This document shows, in pieces, positions 52,839-61,782 of a stretch of DNA of 64,000 bases. The DNA lies in NCBI RefSeq assembly GCF_001761485.1, contig NC_090775.1, positions 2,363,001 to 2,427,000 of the forward strand, in the 5' to 3' direction. The notes under the pieces were generated by a model that saw only the letters and a program-made list of their open reading frames with translations, did no database searches and was not told the DNA's origin. A program made the position numbers and the translations under genes. How positions within the stretch are numbered: the stretch's first letter is position 1; each line of letters opens with the position of its first letter. This stretch comes from Yarrowia lipolytica. Its lineage: Eukaryota > Ascomycota > Dipodascomycetes > Dipodascales.

Positions 52839-54170
52839 TTATTGTGTAGCCTCCTTTCGCTTTCTCCACTTTTCATTAGTCACATCGGGAGTGTCAAGCA
52901 TCTTTCGCTTACTGATGGGAACGTAGGGGATCTTCCGAGAGAAGCTTCCAGAGCCGTTGACCACCGCCACTCTGTCGCTGTCGCCGTCTTCAGCACGGGG
53001 GAAAGTCCGTTCGCTTCCAGTTCGCTCAGCAATGTGCTTCATCATAGCTAGACTGAGGGTGCTCTGGAGCATGACGTCGTGCCAGTGCTTGAAATTGGAG
53101 TTTTCCATTCGCTCCTGGGGCATGGCGTTGGGAGTGATCCATTCGATGGGCTCCTTGAATGTACAGTCATAAAGAACCAGAGGAACATCGTGAGCCATGT
53201 CGTACACGGGGCGTCCAGGATACTTTTCGGGGTTCAGCAGATCGGTTATCACGCTTGGTTTCTCGAGTTTCTGGCCCACCAGGAAGAGAATAGCCATCAT
53301 GCATCGAACCTGGTGCCACAGGAAGGCTCGTCCCTTGAGGTTGAAGTAGTAGATGTCGTCCGAGAGCTGCTCGATCTCGGCCTCTAACATGACTCGGTTG
53401 TGGTGTGCCAACTGCTTGGATCCATCCACCTTGCAGAAGTTTCTGTAGTCGTGTTCACCCAGGTACAGTTTGGCAGCCTGTCTCATTAGATCAATGTCCA
53501 GATCGCCCTTGTGGAAAAAGTATCTATAGTGCCGGTATTCACAAGAGAATCTGGAGTCGAATCCCTCGGGCAGTCTGAGAGCCACAGAGTAGATTCGGAT
53601 ATCTGGTGGCAGCAGCTGGTTTAGAATGTGAATGTAGTTGAGCTCCTTGTTGTCGTTAGCGGCGTCCTGCTGCTCCTCGGGAGACAGCTTGGATCGCACC
53701 TTAAGAGCAATGACCTGAGAGAAGGCGGACACGCCTCGGTCTGTCCTTCCGCATCTGCTAAAGTCGAGATCGAATAGACTGGCCGACTCGGGGATCAGTC
53801 TGCACCGTTGCATGGCAGACAGAATGGTTCCTTCGATAGTGGGCAGAGGGGTGTCTTCATGCTGGACAGCCAAACCTCCATAATTCCAGCCGAGATAGGA
53901 AAAGCGGATCGCGATTTTTCGAACGGGGTGCCGACTAATGTCGTAGCTCTCGTTTCGCTTGGCCTTGGAGGCCTTGACCGGCGGGTCTGGCACGGCTCCC
54001 TGGGCGGTACTAGGGTCCTTGCCCTCCAGCTCGAAAATGCGATTGATGAGGTCCGCTCGAGTCCATTTCTGATACTCGGCCATTCTGGAAACTTGGTGTG
54101 GCGTGAACTTTAGCTGTCGTGTCGCTTTCGGAGCGGAAATCAGCCGTTTTAGTGCAGCTATCAGAGCCAT
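52839..54170 (-). CDS. DEG1: tRNA pseudouridine synthase (positions 38/39)
   Basis: A 443-residue TruA-family enzyme that isomerises U38 and U39 in the tRNA anticodon stem-loop (yeast Deg1/Pus3). The catalytic aspartate is Asp144 in DFSRCGRTDRGVSAFSQ. Other core motifs are FSYLGWNYGGLAVQ (about 90-103), SCEYRHYRYFF and KGRAFLWHQVRCMMAILFLVGQ. The first 29 residues (MALIAALKRLISAPKATRQLKF) are basic and could target mitochondria, and a second Met at 30 would start a form without them, so dual targeting is possible. It is divergent from SPB4 across a 141-bp promoter. Confidence 0.96.
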   Translation of the reverse strand: MALIAALKRLISAPKATRQLKFTPHQVSRMAEYQKWTRADLINRIFELEGKDPSTAQGAVPDPPVKASKAKRNESYDISRHPVRKIAIRFSYLGWNYGGLAVQHEDTPLPTIEGTILSAMQRCRLIPESASLFDLDFSRCGRTDRGVSAFSQVIALKVRSKLSPEEQQDAANDNKELNYIHILNQLLPPDIRIYSVALRLPEGFDSRFSCEYRHYRYFFHKGDLDIDLMRQAAKLYLGEHDYRNFCKVDGSKQLAHHNRVMLEAEIEQLSDDIYYFNLKGRAFLWHQVRCMMAILFLVGQKLEKPSVITDLLNPEKYPGRPVYDMAHDVPLVLYDCTFKEPIEWITPNAMPQERMENSNFKHWHDVMLQSTLSLAMMKHIAERTGSERTFPRAEDGDSDRVAVVNGSGSFSRKIPYVPISKRKMLDTPDVTNEKWRKRKEATQ

Positions 54171-54311
54171 GACAAGATTCGAGCTGGGAATTTTTCATCA
54201 CTAAGTTGGGAGTGTCGGCCTGCATGTAAGCTGCACAGAGTACGAGGCTAATGGAAATAATTTGGCGGTGAGAAAAAAAAGACCAAGCACACTCACACAA
54301 CACAAAACATA

Positions 54312-56192
54312 ATGTCTACCGACTGGAAAGACTTGCCCGTTGCGCCATGGCTGATCGACACCATGGAGCAGTTCGGATTCACCGATATGACCCCTGTCCA
54401 AGCTTCAGTCATCCCCATGTTTGCAGGAAACAAGGACGTGATTGTCGAGGCAGTCACTGGCTCAGGAAAGACCATTGCCTTCCTAGTTCCTCTGATCCAG
54501 CGAATGCTGAATCTGCTGAAGGAAGGACCGGCTGTTTCTGGCCGAGTCTACTCTGTGGTCGTCTCTCCTACCCGGGAACTTGCCCGACAGACATATGAAG
54601 TGCTGCAGTCCATTCTGGAGATGGGATGTCCTGAAGCCGATGCTAGCGACAAAATCACCCTGGAGAAGAAGAAGAAGGGAAAGGCCGCCCCCACCATGCC
54701 CAAGAAGATCCGAGGCCAGCTGATCATGGGTGGAGATCTTCCATCTCATATGGATCTGAAGAACTTCCTTAGAGACAAGCCTCAGATCATTGTTGCCACT
54801 CCTGGCCGATTGCTCGAGCTGCTGCGTGCTCCCCAAATCAAGACATCCGCATTTGACTCTCTGGTCCTGGACGAGGCCGACCGGCTTCTCGACCTCGGCT
54901 TTGGACGAGACATTACATCCATCATCAACATTCTCCCCAAACAGCGAAGAACAGGACTTTTCTCTGCTACAATCACAGACGCCATCCAGAACCTGGTCAA
55001 AATTGGTCTACGAAATCCCGTCAAGATTGTCGTCAAGGTTGGCGGTAAGAAGGAACAGAAGACCCCGCTTTCGCTGGGTCTCTCTTACGTTGTTCTGGAG
55101 CCTCGCGAGAAGCTGGCCTACGCTCTCAATTTGCTCAGTATCTACCCCTACAGAAAGGCCATTGTTTACTTGCCCACATGTGCAGCTGTGACATACTACC
55201 AGCAAATGTTTTCACATCTCAACGAGGGCAGGGAAGAACCCTATGAGATCTACGGTCTTCATGGAAAGCTGCCATCATCTACTCGAATCAAGATTCTCAA
55301 CAAGTACCAAAAGACTGGAGCGCAAGCCATCTTGATGACTACAGATATCGCTGCCAGAGGTCTTGATATTCCCGAGGTTGATCTTGTTGTCCAGCTTGAT
55401 CCTCCTTCTGATGCTGACACCTTCCAGCATCGATGTGGACGAGCCGGTCGAGCTGGAAGACAGGGCCAGGCTATTGTACTTTTGCATAAGGGACGAGAGG
55501 AGGAATACGTGGACCTCATGAGAGTCCGAAAGGTGAAGCTGCGACCATACACCGGACCTGGGTCGGAGCTGGAAGGAGAGAAACTGGATCAGGAGGCTAC
55601 GGAACTGTACACCAAGCTGAGAAAGTGGGTGCTCGAAGACAGACAACGCCATGACCAGGCTCTTCTTTCGTTTGTGTCCTTTGTCCGGTTCTACTCCAAG
55701 CATGTTGCCCAGTCCATTTTCCGAATCCAGTCACTGGATCTGCCTGGGCTGGCAGCCTCTTACGGCCTGTTGCGTCTGCCTAAGATGCCTGAGCTGCGAA
55801 CCAAGGACAACGAGAGACCTGAAAACACATGGCTGGGCGAGGTGATTGACTTCGACACATACTCGTACAAGAACCCCGCCAAGGAGGAGGCCCGACTCAA
55901 GGAGCTGGAGGCACACAAGGAAGCCATGAAGAACAAGGTCAAGATCCACAAGACCAAGAACGACGTCCAGAAGGCCAACCGAGCCTGGTCCTCCACGCTT
56001 CAGAAGAAGGAGGAGAAGTCTGAGCGTCACCAGAAGAAGCAGACACGTATCAACGAGAAAATCAAGCGGGACTTTGAGGAGGCCAAAGATCTCAAGCAGG
56101 AGGAGTCCAAGGAGGTTGTTAACGACTGGAAGGACATGGTCAAGAAGAGCAAGAAGCGCAAGGTCGATCTGCCTACCTTTGACGACCTGTAA
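54312..56192 (+). CDS. SPB4: DEAD-box ATP-dependent RNA helicase Spb4
   Basis: A 626-residue nucleolar helicase needed for 60S pre-ribosome maturation. Motifs in order are the Q-motif region FTDMTPVQASVIP (23-35), Walker A AVTGSGKT (47-54), PTREL (86-90), ATPGR (162-166), DEAD (187-190), SAT (218-220) and HRCGRAGRAGR near 375. The start WKDLPVAPWLIDTM and the C-terminal extension (FVSFVRFYSKH, then a Lys/Glu-rich basic coiled tail) are typical of Spb4/DDX55. An insertion of about 30 residues rich in Lys follows motif Ia (about 105-135). Length agrees with yeast Spb4 (606). Confidence 0.97.
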   Translation: MSTDWKDLPVAPWLIDTMEQFGFTDMTPVQASVIPMFAGNKDVIVEAVTGSGKTIAFLVPLIQRMLNLLKEGPAVSGRVYSVVVSPTRELARQTYEVLQSILEMGCPEADASDKITLEKKKKGKAAPTMPKKIRGQLIMGGDLPSHMDLKNFLRDKPQIIVATPGRLLELLRAPQIKTSAFDSLVLDEADRLLDLGFGRDITSIINILPKQRRTGLFSATITDAIQNLVKIGLRNPVKIVVKVGGKKEQKTPLSLGLSYVVLEPREKLAYALNLLSIYPYRKAIVYLPTCAAVTYYQQMFSHLNEGREEPYEIYGLHGKLPSSTRIKILNKYQKTGAQAILMTTDIAARGLDIPEVDLVVQLDPPSDADTFQHRCGRAGRAGRQGQAIVLLHKGREEEYVDLMRVRKVKLRPYTGPGSELEGEKLDQEATELYTKLRKWVLEDRQRHDQALLSFVSFVRFYSKHVAQSIFRIQSLDLPGLAASYGLLRLPKMPELRTKDNERPENTWLGEVIDFDTYSYKNPAKEEARLKELEAHKEAMKNKVKIHKTKNDVQKANRAWSSTLQKKEEKSERHQKKQTRINEKIKRDFEEAKDLKQEESKEVVNDWKDMVKKSKKRKVDLPTFDDL

Positions 56193-56721
56193 GGTATATA
56201 GACAATTATTTATGCTACGTTGTACCGTATGTACGGGTATATCCTGCCTGAAAGAACCGAGGCAAACCTTTTGATAATATCAAACTACAGCACAAGTACA
56301 CCACCAGAACGGGTAGAACATTCCGCAAGTACACTTGTACATCGTGATAGTCAAATGTGCAGCACTTCTGTACCATTCTAAAGTATCGAATACTTCACAG
56401 ATTCATCTACAATTACAGTAACACACTACGGGTCAAAAATTATGGGGATGGGACTGAATAGTCCAATCGTATTAGCCCCGGAGGTTCGGCGTTCCAGCCT
56501 ACGTCCTCCAAAATACTATGTAATCCGACAGGCAACGGCTCTTATAATCCCTCTGTGAGATTTCCACGGGTCTTGCTCCAAGGGTCATCGGCACTAACTT
56601 TTGCTCTGGCTCTTTCGGCGGCCTCGGTTGCGGTTCCATCTTCACCATGATCCAAAGGATCAGGTTGCACTGCGCGTATCCAACTTAATCCATCAACTTT
56701 CCGTCCGGTCCACTCCATACT
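56193..56721. other. SPB4 3' flank and gap before the palindrome array
   Basis: It holds the SPB4 terminator region and an isolated 58-codon ORF on the minus strand (listed separately). No other feature is seen. Confidence 0.4.
56542..56718 (-). CDS. Doubtful 58-codon ORF next to the palindrome array
   Basis: On the minus strand an ATG at 56718 opens a 58-aa ORF (MEWTGRKVDGLSWIRAV ... DPWSKTRGNLTEGL) ending at 56542. Composition is protein-like (Trp, Asp, Ala, Glu mixed; TATEAAERARAKVSADDPW), unlike the surrounding DNA. I recognise no family. Its start lies three bases from the first palindromic unit, so the array would be its upstream leader if this strand is transcribed. It may be a genuine small gene, a relic exon or chance. 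Confidence 0.25.
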   Translation of the reverse strand: MEWTGRKVDGLSWIRAVQPDPLDHGEDGTATEAAERARAKVSADDPWSKTRGNLTEGL

Positions 56722-57125
56722 TCGAGAACACGGGCTCGAGACGAGACACGAGCTCGTCAAAGTCAAGAACACGAGCTTGATATGAGATCACGGGCTCATA
56801 CTGTAGAAGGCGAGAACACGGGCTCGCGATGAGAACACGAGCTCATCTAGCGGACAAATTCGAGAACACGAGCTCGAAGTGAGAACACGAGCTCACTAGG
56901 GACGATGCGAGAACACGGGCTCGCCATGAGAACACGGGCTCATAGGAAAGAGTCGAGATCACGGGCTCGAATATGAGAACACGGGCTCATCACAGGAATC
57001 CAAAGTCGAGAACACGGGCTCGATATGAGAACACGGGCTCATACTGGAATTATTGCGAGACACGGGCTCTGAAGACGAGGCACGGGCTCAATCTTCTCTC
57101 ATGGTGCGTCGAGACACGAGCTCGA
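56722..57125. repeat. Array of 17 palindromic units with covarying arms, arranged as pairs
   Basis: Seventeen 17-20 bp units share an asymmetric core (A)ACACGGG or (A)ACACGAG (ATCACGGG in two) flanked by complementary arms: TCGAG/CTCGA (56722, 56953, 57006, 57109), ACGAG/CTCGT (56741), TCAAG/CTTGA (56763), TATGAG/CTCATA (56781, 57024), GCGAG/CTCGC (56810, 56907), GATGAG/CTCATC (56828), TTCGAG/CTCGAA (56859), GTGAG/CTCAC (56879), ATGAG/CTCAT (56926, 56973). Units near 57055 and 57074 are degenerate. From 56763 they alternate C-type (CGAG or CAAG) and T-type (TGAG), two abutting units per pair, with unrelated 9-15 bp spacers and a pair pitch of about 46-53 bp. Every frame through the array contains stops, so it is not a coding repeat. 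Confidence 0.92.
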
Positions 57126-57300
57126 GGCGGGGTCGGTCGGTGGCGCCTTGGCTCTGTAGCTCACGGGGCTGCAGGCTTTTATGGCTCTTTGCTGTATAGT
57201 CAATTGCGAAATCTTCTGCACTAGCGGCTGCTCAGCAGCTCTTTACCGTCTTGTTTCCGTAGTATTTCTGGGGCTGGGGTGATTGAACTGTGATATTTTT

Positions 57301-57346
57301 CCGTTTTCTTTTTCCGTTTTCTTTTCCGTTTTCTTTTTCCGTTTTC
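57301..57346. repeat. CCGTTTTCTTTTT tandem repeat, about four copies
   Basis: Twelve- to thirteen-base units of CCGTTTTCTTTT(T) repeat with small length changes. TCCGTA-based units follow to about 57393. It is simple sequence lying 175 bp right of the palindrome array. Confidence 0.85.
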
Positions 57347-58653
57347 CGTAGTATCCGTAATGGTTCCGTAATAATTCCGTAATGATGACGATCCGAATGA
57401 TGCCGAAGTATCCACATGATGATAATGTTCCGATGAATCACAACCGGCATGGGGCCGGAGGGAGAAGATATCGCTCCATCATGCGATGAAGAGTTTCTGA
57501 AGAAGGAAGAGAGAAGTGGTTGATGACGACCCCTTATATACCTTTGGAGAGCAGCAACTCATGCACGAGGTTGTGGGGAACTGGCGCAACTGAAGGCTTA
57601 TTGACGATAGAATTTGGGTCCCATATCACGTTGTGCTTTGACAAGTGGGCAGTGGTCCCATGACCCAGGCAGCAGCAGCAGGCGTAGCAAGCAATTACAG
57701 GCGGCAATCAAGGGGACTGGTGGATGGATATGTCGGCCGAAATGCCCAAAACCGTCGTCATTGGCACCCGATTTGCCCTCCATCACGCGCCATGAAAAGC
57801 TCTAAACTTGGGCTTAAATGGCTGGCTCGAGACCGAGATGATGGGGGACCAACATGTGACGTAACCCCAAACTAAGAAGCTAACCCGACGCATGGTTTGA
57901 GGGGTTGGGCGGCTATGACACGTTAGGCAGTATTGTAGCACATGGTGTGTTTATTGGTGAGAGATCGGCTGTTACAGGTGTAGTGGTCTGGATGGTTGTC
58001 TCGGCCAGCCATCTGATTATCCACTGATTATCCAGTCTCGTGCTTGATCGGTGGAGTTGCGCTTCAGGCTGATGTCGTAGCTACGAGTATGAGTATGAGT
58101 ATGACTCTGAAGTGACAGTTCTATAACCTACGCACGTACTTGTTGTTAGCAAGTACGAGCACAGTATGTATTGGTAAATACACCCGTTACTCGCTCGTAC
58201 TGAGTGTCTATTCTTAGACCGTCTCAGGTCTCGACATGACTCCACGGACTTGTGTCATAGTGCAGTGCAGACGTGCCGTGTGTCCGGAGAGGGACATTCT
58301 ATACACGATGAGAATGTACTCGTACTCGTACTCATACACACATGTACTGTAGTTCCCTGATGAGACAATAGCCTGTACAGTACTTGACAATGTCGTCACC
58401 TCCAATGCTCACAATCACCTCAAATAACCACTACACTGTCAATATCCCTCTTGCAACGTCGTGGACAGTGCTCAAATCTCTCCAACATAATAAGCGCGGA
58501 GAGTGTCGATTATGCACGCCCCTGTGAGTCAGTCTATCATCTGCCCTCATCGGGTGATTGAGGTACTTGTAGGTGGGCCTGGGATATCTCTTGAAAATGT
58601 GATTTGGTGGCGAGTCGAAAATCAGCTTGTGACACGATATCGAACCGTTGTCC

Positions 58654-58690
58654 CCATTCTCCATTCTCCATTCTCCATTCTCCATTCTCC
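58654..58690. repeat. (CCATTCT)5 heptanucleotide tandem repeat
   Basis: Five perfect CCATTCT units plus two further bases. Because 7 is not a multiple of 3, all frames stay open, which creates misleading ORFs (MENGEWRMENG on the minus strand). No gene is implied. Confidence 0.92.
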
Positions 58691-59819
58691 AATCAATCGC
58701 GACACTTCCGACCCCTTTGTTCTGCATCGTATCATTCCATGGTCGGTATTGGAAGGCTCGCTTCACACAACCGAATCTGTTGGGACCAAAGTGGAGGTCC
58801 GCACAAACAAGAGAAGACAAACAACTGACCAAGGCTACAGTACATACTGTACTTATTGTACGAGTAGGATCGGTTCCGCACCACACTAAAGAGCTGAAAA
58901 ACGAAATTACGTGCCGTACTCATACCGACATATAGACACTCGTATCAGGTATGCCATTAATAAAGTCTCACGAGCACGCCATACTTGTCTACTACTTGTA
59001 GCTCTTTCCAGCTCCAGCTCGTACAAAAAACCCCCCCTTCCCACAACCCTCCCCCCAATCCTCTTCGACCCCTATTGCGAGATTACTTGTACTTAATGGA
59101 GAGGCAATTTCGGCATTGTGCCGTGTTTGTTTGGCGGGCTTGTTAACATGTCTTGTCTTGTTTTGTTTATCAGGGTTGCAACAGAGACGGGCCCGGGCTC
59201 TCATTGGTCCAAACGGCGCATGTCATACCGGCTCCGTTAGTTGAAGATTGTTGACGCAACTCTAATGTGTCAAAACAAACCACCGCTCCGTCTGTCTACA
59301 GGCACTAATCACACCCCGTTAGTTTAGGGGTCGCTTCATGATCCTACCAGGCCCCACAAAACACGAGCCCTACGCGCAGTGGCTTTGGTGGAGCAGGGTA
59401 TAGCTTGAACAGTTCTACTGCTGGTGGGTGGTGCCGGTTGGGAGACGCGTTGATGGTTGGTGGGCCGTGAAAGATGCAGATAAACAGGTCTGTCGCGTGA
59501 CCCACGGTAGGGTCTTGTATAGACAGTGGGGCCCGAAAAAAAACCACATGGGCACACTCGCGAAATACCGCCTGCCCTCTTGGTTCAATGTACCGTATCA
59601 CCTGCCCTGGAAAGTGTTGGCCCAATCCCCCCCCTCCTCCCTCTCTCCCTTTCCAGCCTTCCCCATGCCCCCGAAACTTTAGTTTGAGCACGCATCCAAC
59701 TAACTTTGCTTCACATTCTTCAGCATTCTTTAGCCCGTCAACTAGTCAAACTGTATCCCCCCTGTTGTTGTTGACCCAACTCTTCCACCTACGCGTCACT
59801 GCTTCGTCAACTCCACACC

Positions 59820-60605
59820 ATGGCTAAATCAAAAATCTACTACACGCCCAGCGACATCACTAACACAAAAACCCTGCACGATAACGCCGCCACGGTGCAA
59901 TTCCTCACCTCGGAGCTCACCGAGAGCGCAAAGGTTGCCGCTCTTGTGGCCACTGAGAGCTGGCAGCGACTGGTCGAATGTGTCGCCCACACCCGGGGCC
60001 TCGACAACAAGGAAACCAAGGCGTTTGTCGAAAAGTGGAGCCCCGACAACGTGGACATCACTCTCAGCGAGGAATTGTCCAACGGCAAGCGGTTCCGAGA
60101 TGAGGTGGAGCTCACCCCCACCGGCCGTATCAAGAAGAAGCGTGTGGTGGACCCCAACATGCCCAAGAAGCCCATGACCGTCTTCCTGGCCTTCTCCACC
60201 AAAAAGCGGGCCGAGATTCGAGCCGCTCGACTGGCCCGAGGCGAGCCACCTCTCCAGAACTCGGAGATGGCCAACGAGGTGGCCGAACTCTGGGGAAAGC
60301 TGTCTGACGCTGAGAAGGAACCTTACCAGATTGAGTACCGGAAGAAGCTGATCGACTACCAGAGCCGAAAGAACAAGTACATTGAGAGTAAGGCTGTCAA
60401 CGTGGCGGCCGCTGCCCTGGCCGAGGAGGCCGAGGAAGAGGCCGAGGAAGAGGCCGTTGAGGAAGCCGTTGAGGAGGAAGAGGAGGAGGAGGAAGATGAG
60501 GAGGAGGAGGAGGAAGAGGAGCCCGAACCCATCAAGTCTCCCAAGAAGAACAAGAAGTCCAAGGACAAGAAGAACAGACGCTCCTCCAAGTCTAGCAAGG
60601 AGTAG
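59820..60605 (+). CDS. HMO1: HMO1-like HMG-box protein
   Basis: A 261-residue chromatin protein. One clear HMG box spans about 115-190 (MPKKPMTVFLAFSTKKRAEI, EVAELWGKLSDAEKEPYQIEYRKK), bending DNA with little sequence specificity. Residues 1-95 form a helical N-terminal domain that could be the diverged box A of Hmo1. Residues 201-236 are almost entirely Glu/Ala, and the last 25 residues are Lys/Ser-rich (KKNKKSKDKKNRRSSKSSKE), giving an acidic-then-basic tail. Yeast Hmo1 sits on rDNA and ribosomal-protein promoters and ends in a Lys tail, and this architecture agrees. NHP6 is excluded by size. An HMGB-like general factor remains possible, so the symbol is tentative. Confidence 0.85.
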   Translation: MAKSKIYYTPSDITNTKTLHDNAATVQFLTSELTESAKVAALVATESWQRLVECVAHTRGLDNKETKAFVEKWSPDNVDITLSEELSNGKRFRDEVELTPTGRIKKKRVVDPNMPKKPMTVFLAFSTKKRAEIRAARLARGEPPLQNSEMANEVAELWGKLSDAEKEPYQIEYRKKLIDYQSRKNKYIESKAVNVAAAALAEEAEEEAEEEAVEEAVEEEEEEEEDEEEEEEEEPEPIKSPKKNKKSKDKKNRRSSKSSKE

Positions 60606-60999
60606 ACTGGAGTCCGCACGAGGAATATGTAATATTAATGTATTAGTATAATGATTGTGGTTGACAAGTGTTTGGCCCTGTTTGAGCGGTTCTATCGCGT
60701 CGAAACGCGTGAAACACAATGGAGATAGACATGGTACGTACCCGTACATACAGTACAAAATGTTGGCTCACGAGAATGGGAGAACTTTCATGGAGTAATG
60801 TGTGGACCAGCATTTGAACATGTTCATGCGCTTCTATTGGTGTTGGACGCTGTACAATCGGGGCTACAAGTAGCTACTGTATGGACTCATACTGTAGTCC
60901 GTTTACCAACACATTACAGCCTGGTTTGAAGTCGTACTTTGAGTACCATTTACAAGTTTATTAGGATATCATGATCAGTAAGTATACATCACACCAAGC
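60606..60999. other. 390-bp convergent spacer
   Basis: It lies between the 3' ends of the HMO1-like and cell-wall protein genes. It contains the perfect 12-bp motif GCTACAAGTAGC at 60863-60874. Nothing else is recognised. Confidence 0.4.
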
Positions 61000-61704
61000 T
61001 TAGAAAAGCATGGCAGCGGCAACAACACCGGCAGCAGCGGCAGAGACACCGAGGGCAGCGGCACCGTTGGCCTGCTCGGGAGCAGCGGAAGGAGGAGCCT
61101 GGATCTGGCCGTCACCGATCTGGGAGACAACGGCACCGTTGTTGGAGCCGGGGGCAGGGGCGGCGGTGGGCTTGTGGCACTTGTCGTCCTCGCAAGAGGT
61201 GATGGTGACGAGCTGGGTGGACTGGGCAGTGACGACACCGGTCTTGGTGACGGCGGTACCGTTAGCGGCAGCAGACTCGGAGCTGTTGTCGTCCTCGTAG
61301 ATGACACGGGCAGCGAAGGGGGTAGCACCCTGCTTGCAGTCATCGGAAGAGGTGACGGTGTACTTGTAGGCTCGGCCCTGGGCAGCGCAAGCGGTGAAGG
61401 AGTAGTTGGGGACGTAAAGGTGGTCCTGGCCGTCAACGGTGACGCCGTCGGTTCCCTGACCCTCACCATCCTCAATGGTGGCTCCGTTGCCGAACTGGAC
61501 GGCCTTGTCGTTGGCGTAAAGGACACCGTCCTTCACCTCGTAGGTGGTGGGGATACCGCCCTCACCGCCGAGAACGAGCTTCTTACCGTCGGAGACAACG
61601 GGGGTGTTCTGGATGTCGGATCCGGATCGGATGGCGACGATGGTGAACTTCTTGGCGGAGACAAGAGCGGCGGCAGAGGCGAGGAGAACAGCGGAGAACT
61701 TCAT
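61000..61704 (-). CDS. GPI-anchored cell-wall protein with one PIR motif (Cwp1-like)
   Basis: A 234-residue secreted wall mannoprotein. A signal peptide (1-17, MKFSAVLLASAAALVSA) precedes a folded domain with four cysteines (106, 123, 171, 176). A Thr/Ser/Pro/Ala linker carries one PIR-like motif, SQIGDGQIQA (194-203), which in PIR proteins and S. cerevisiae Cwp1 forms an alkali-sensitive ester link to beta-1,3-glucan through a Gln. The hydrophobic C-terminus (AAALGVSAAAAGVVAAAMLF) after a small-residue site is a GPI-attachment signal. The protein therefore has two possible wall anchors. TATAAA lies 73-78 bp before the ATG. The strong codon bias suggests high expression. A 186-aa antisense ORF is a shadow. 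Confidence 0.92.
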   Translation of the reverse strand: MKFSAVLLASAAALVSAKKFTIVAIRSGSDIQNTPVVSDGKKLVLGGEGGIPTTYEVKDGVLYANDKAVQFGNGATIEDGEGQGTDGVTVDGQDHLYVPNYSFTACAAQGRAYKYTVTSSDDCKQGATPFAARVIYEDDNSSESAAANGTAVTKTGVVTAQSTQLVTITSCEDDKCHKPTAAPAPGSNNGAVVSQIGDGQIQAPPSAAPEQANGAAALGVSAAAAGVVAAAMLF

Positions 61705-61776
61705 TGTGGATGTTTAAACGAGTGTGTTGATTGATCAAGGGATAAAGAACAAGAATAGCAGGCGACAGAGCGGCAC

Positions 61777-61782
61777 TTTATA
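61777..61782 (-). promoter_or_regulatory. TATA box of the GPI cell-wall protein gene
   Basis: TATAAA on the minus strand, 73-78 bp upstream of the ATG at 61704, consistent with the spacing at other genes in this window. Confidence 0.55.

Larger units (their letters stand above)
57126..59819. other. 2.7-kb gene-poor region with simple repeats
   Basis: It contains the CCGTTTTCTTTTT tandem run (57301-57346), a series of TCCGTAAT-like units (57351-57393), GAGTATGAGTATGAGTATGA near 58087-58106, and the (CCATTCT)5 run. The end (59600-59819) is a pyrimidine-rich leader before the HMO1-like gene. It includes CTAAC at 59699-59703 followed by CAG/TAG candidates that could belong to a leader intron, but I could not define a donor. 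No protein gene or RNA gene was recognised. Confidence 0.4.

Noticed and set aside
56722-57125. Regularly spaced repeats considered as a CRISPR array
   Set aside because: Nuclear yeast DNA, spacers are only 9-15 bp, units are internally palindromic with varying arms, and no cas-like gene is present.
58431-58889. Overlapping 128- and 151-codon ORFs on both strands
   Set aside because: They are opened by the (CCATTCT)5 repeat, which is free of stops in all frames; flanking sequence is not protein-like.
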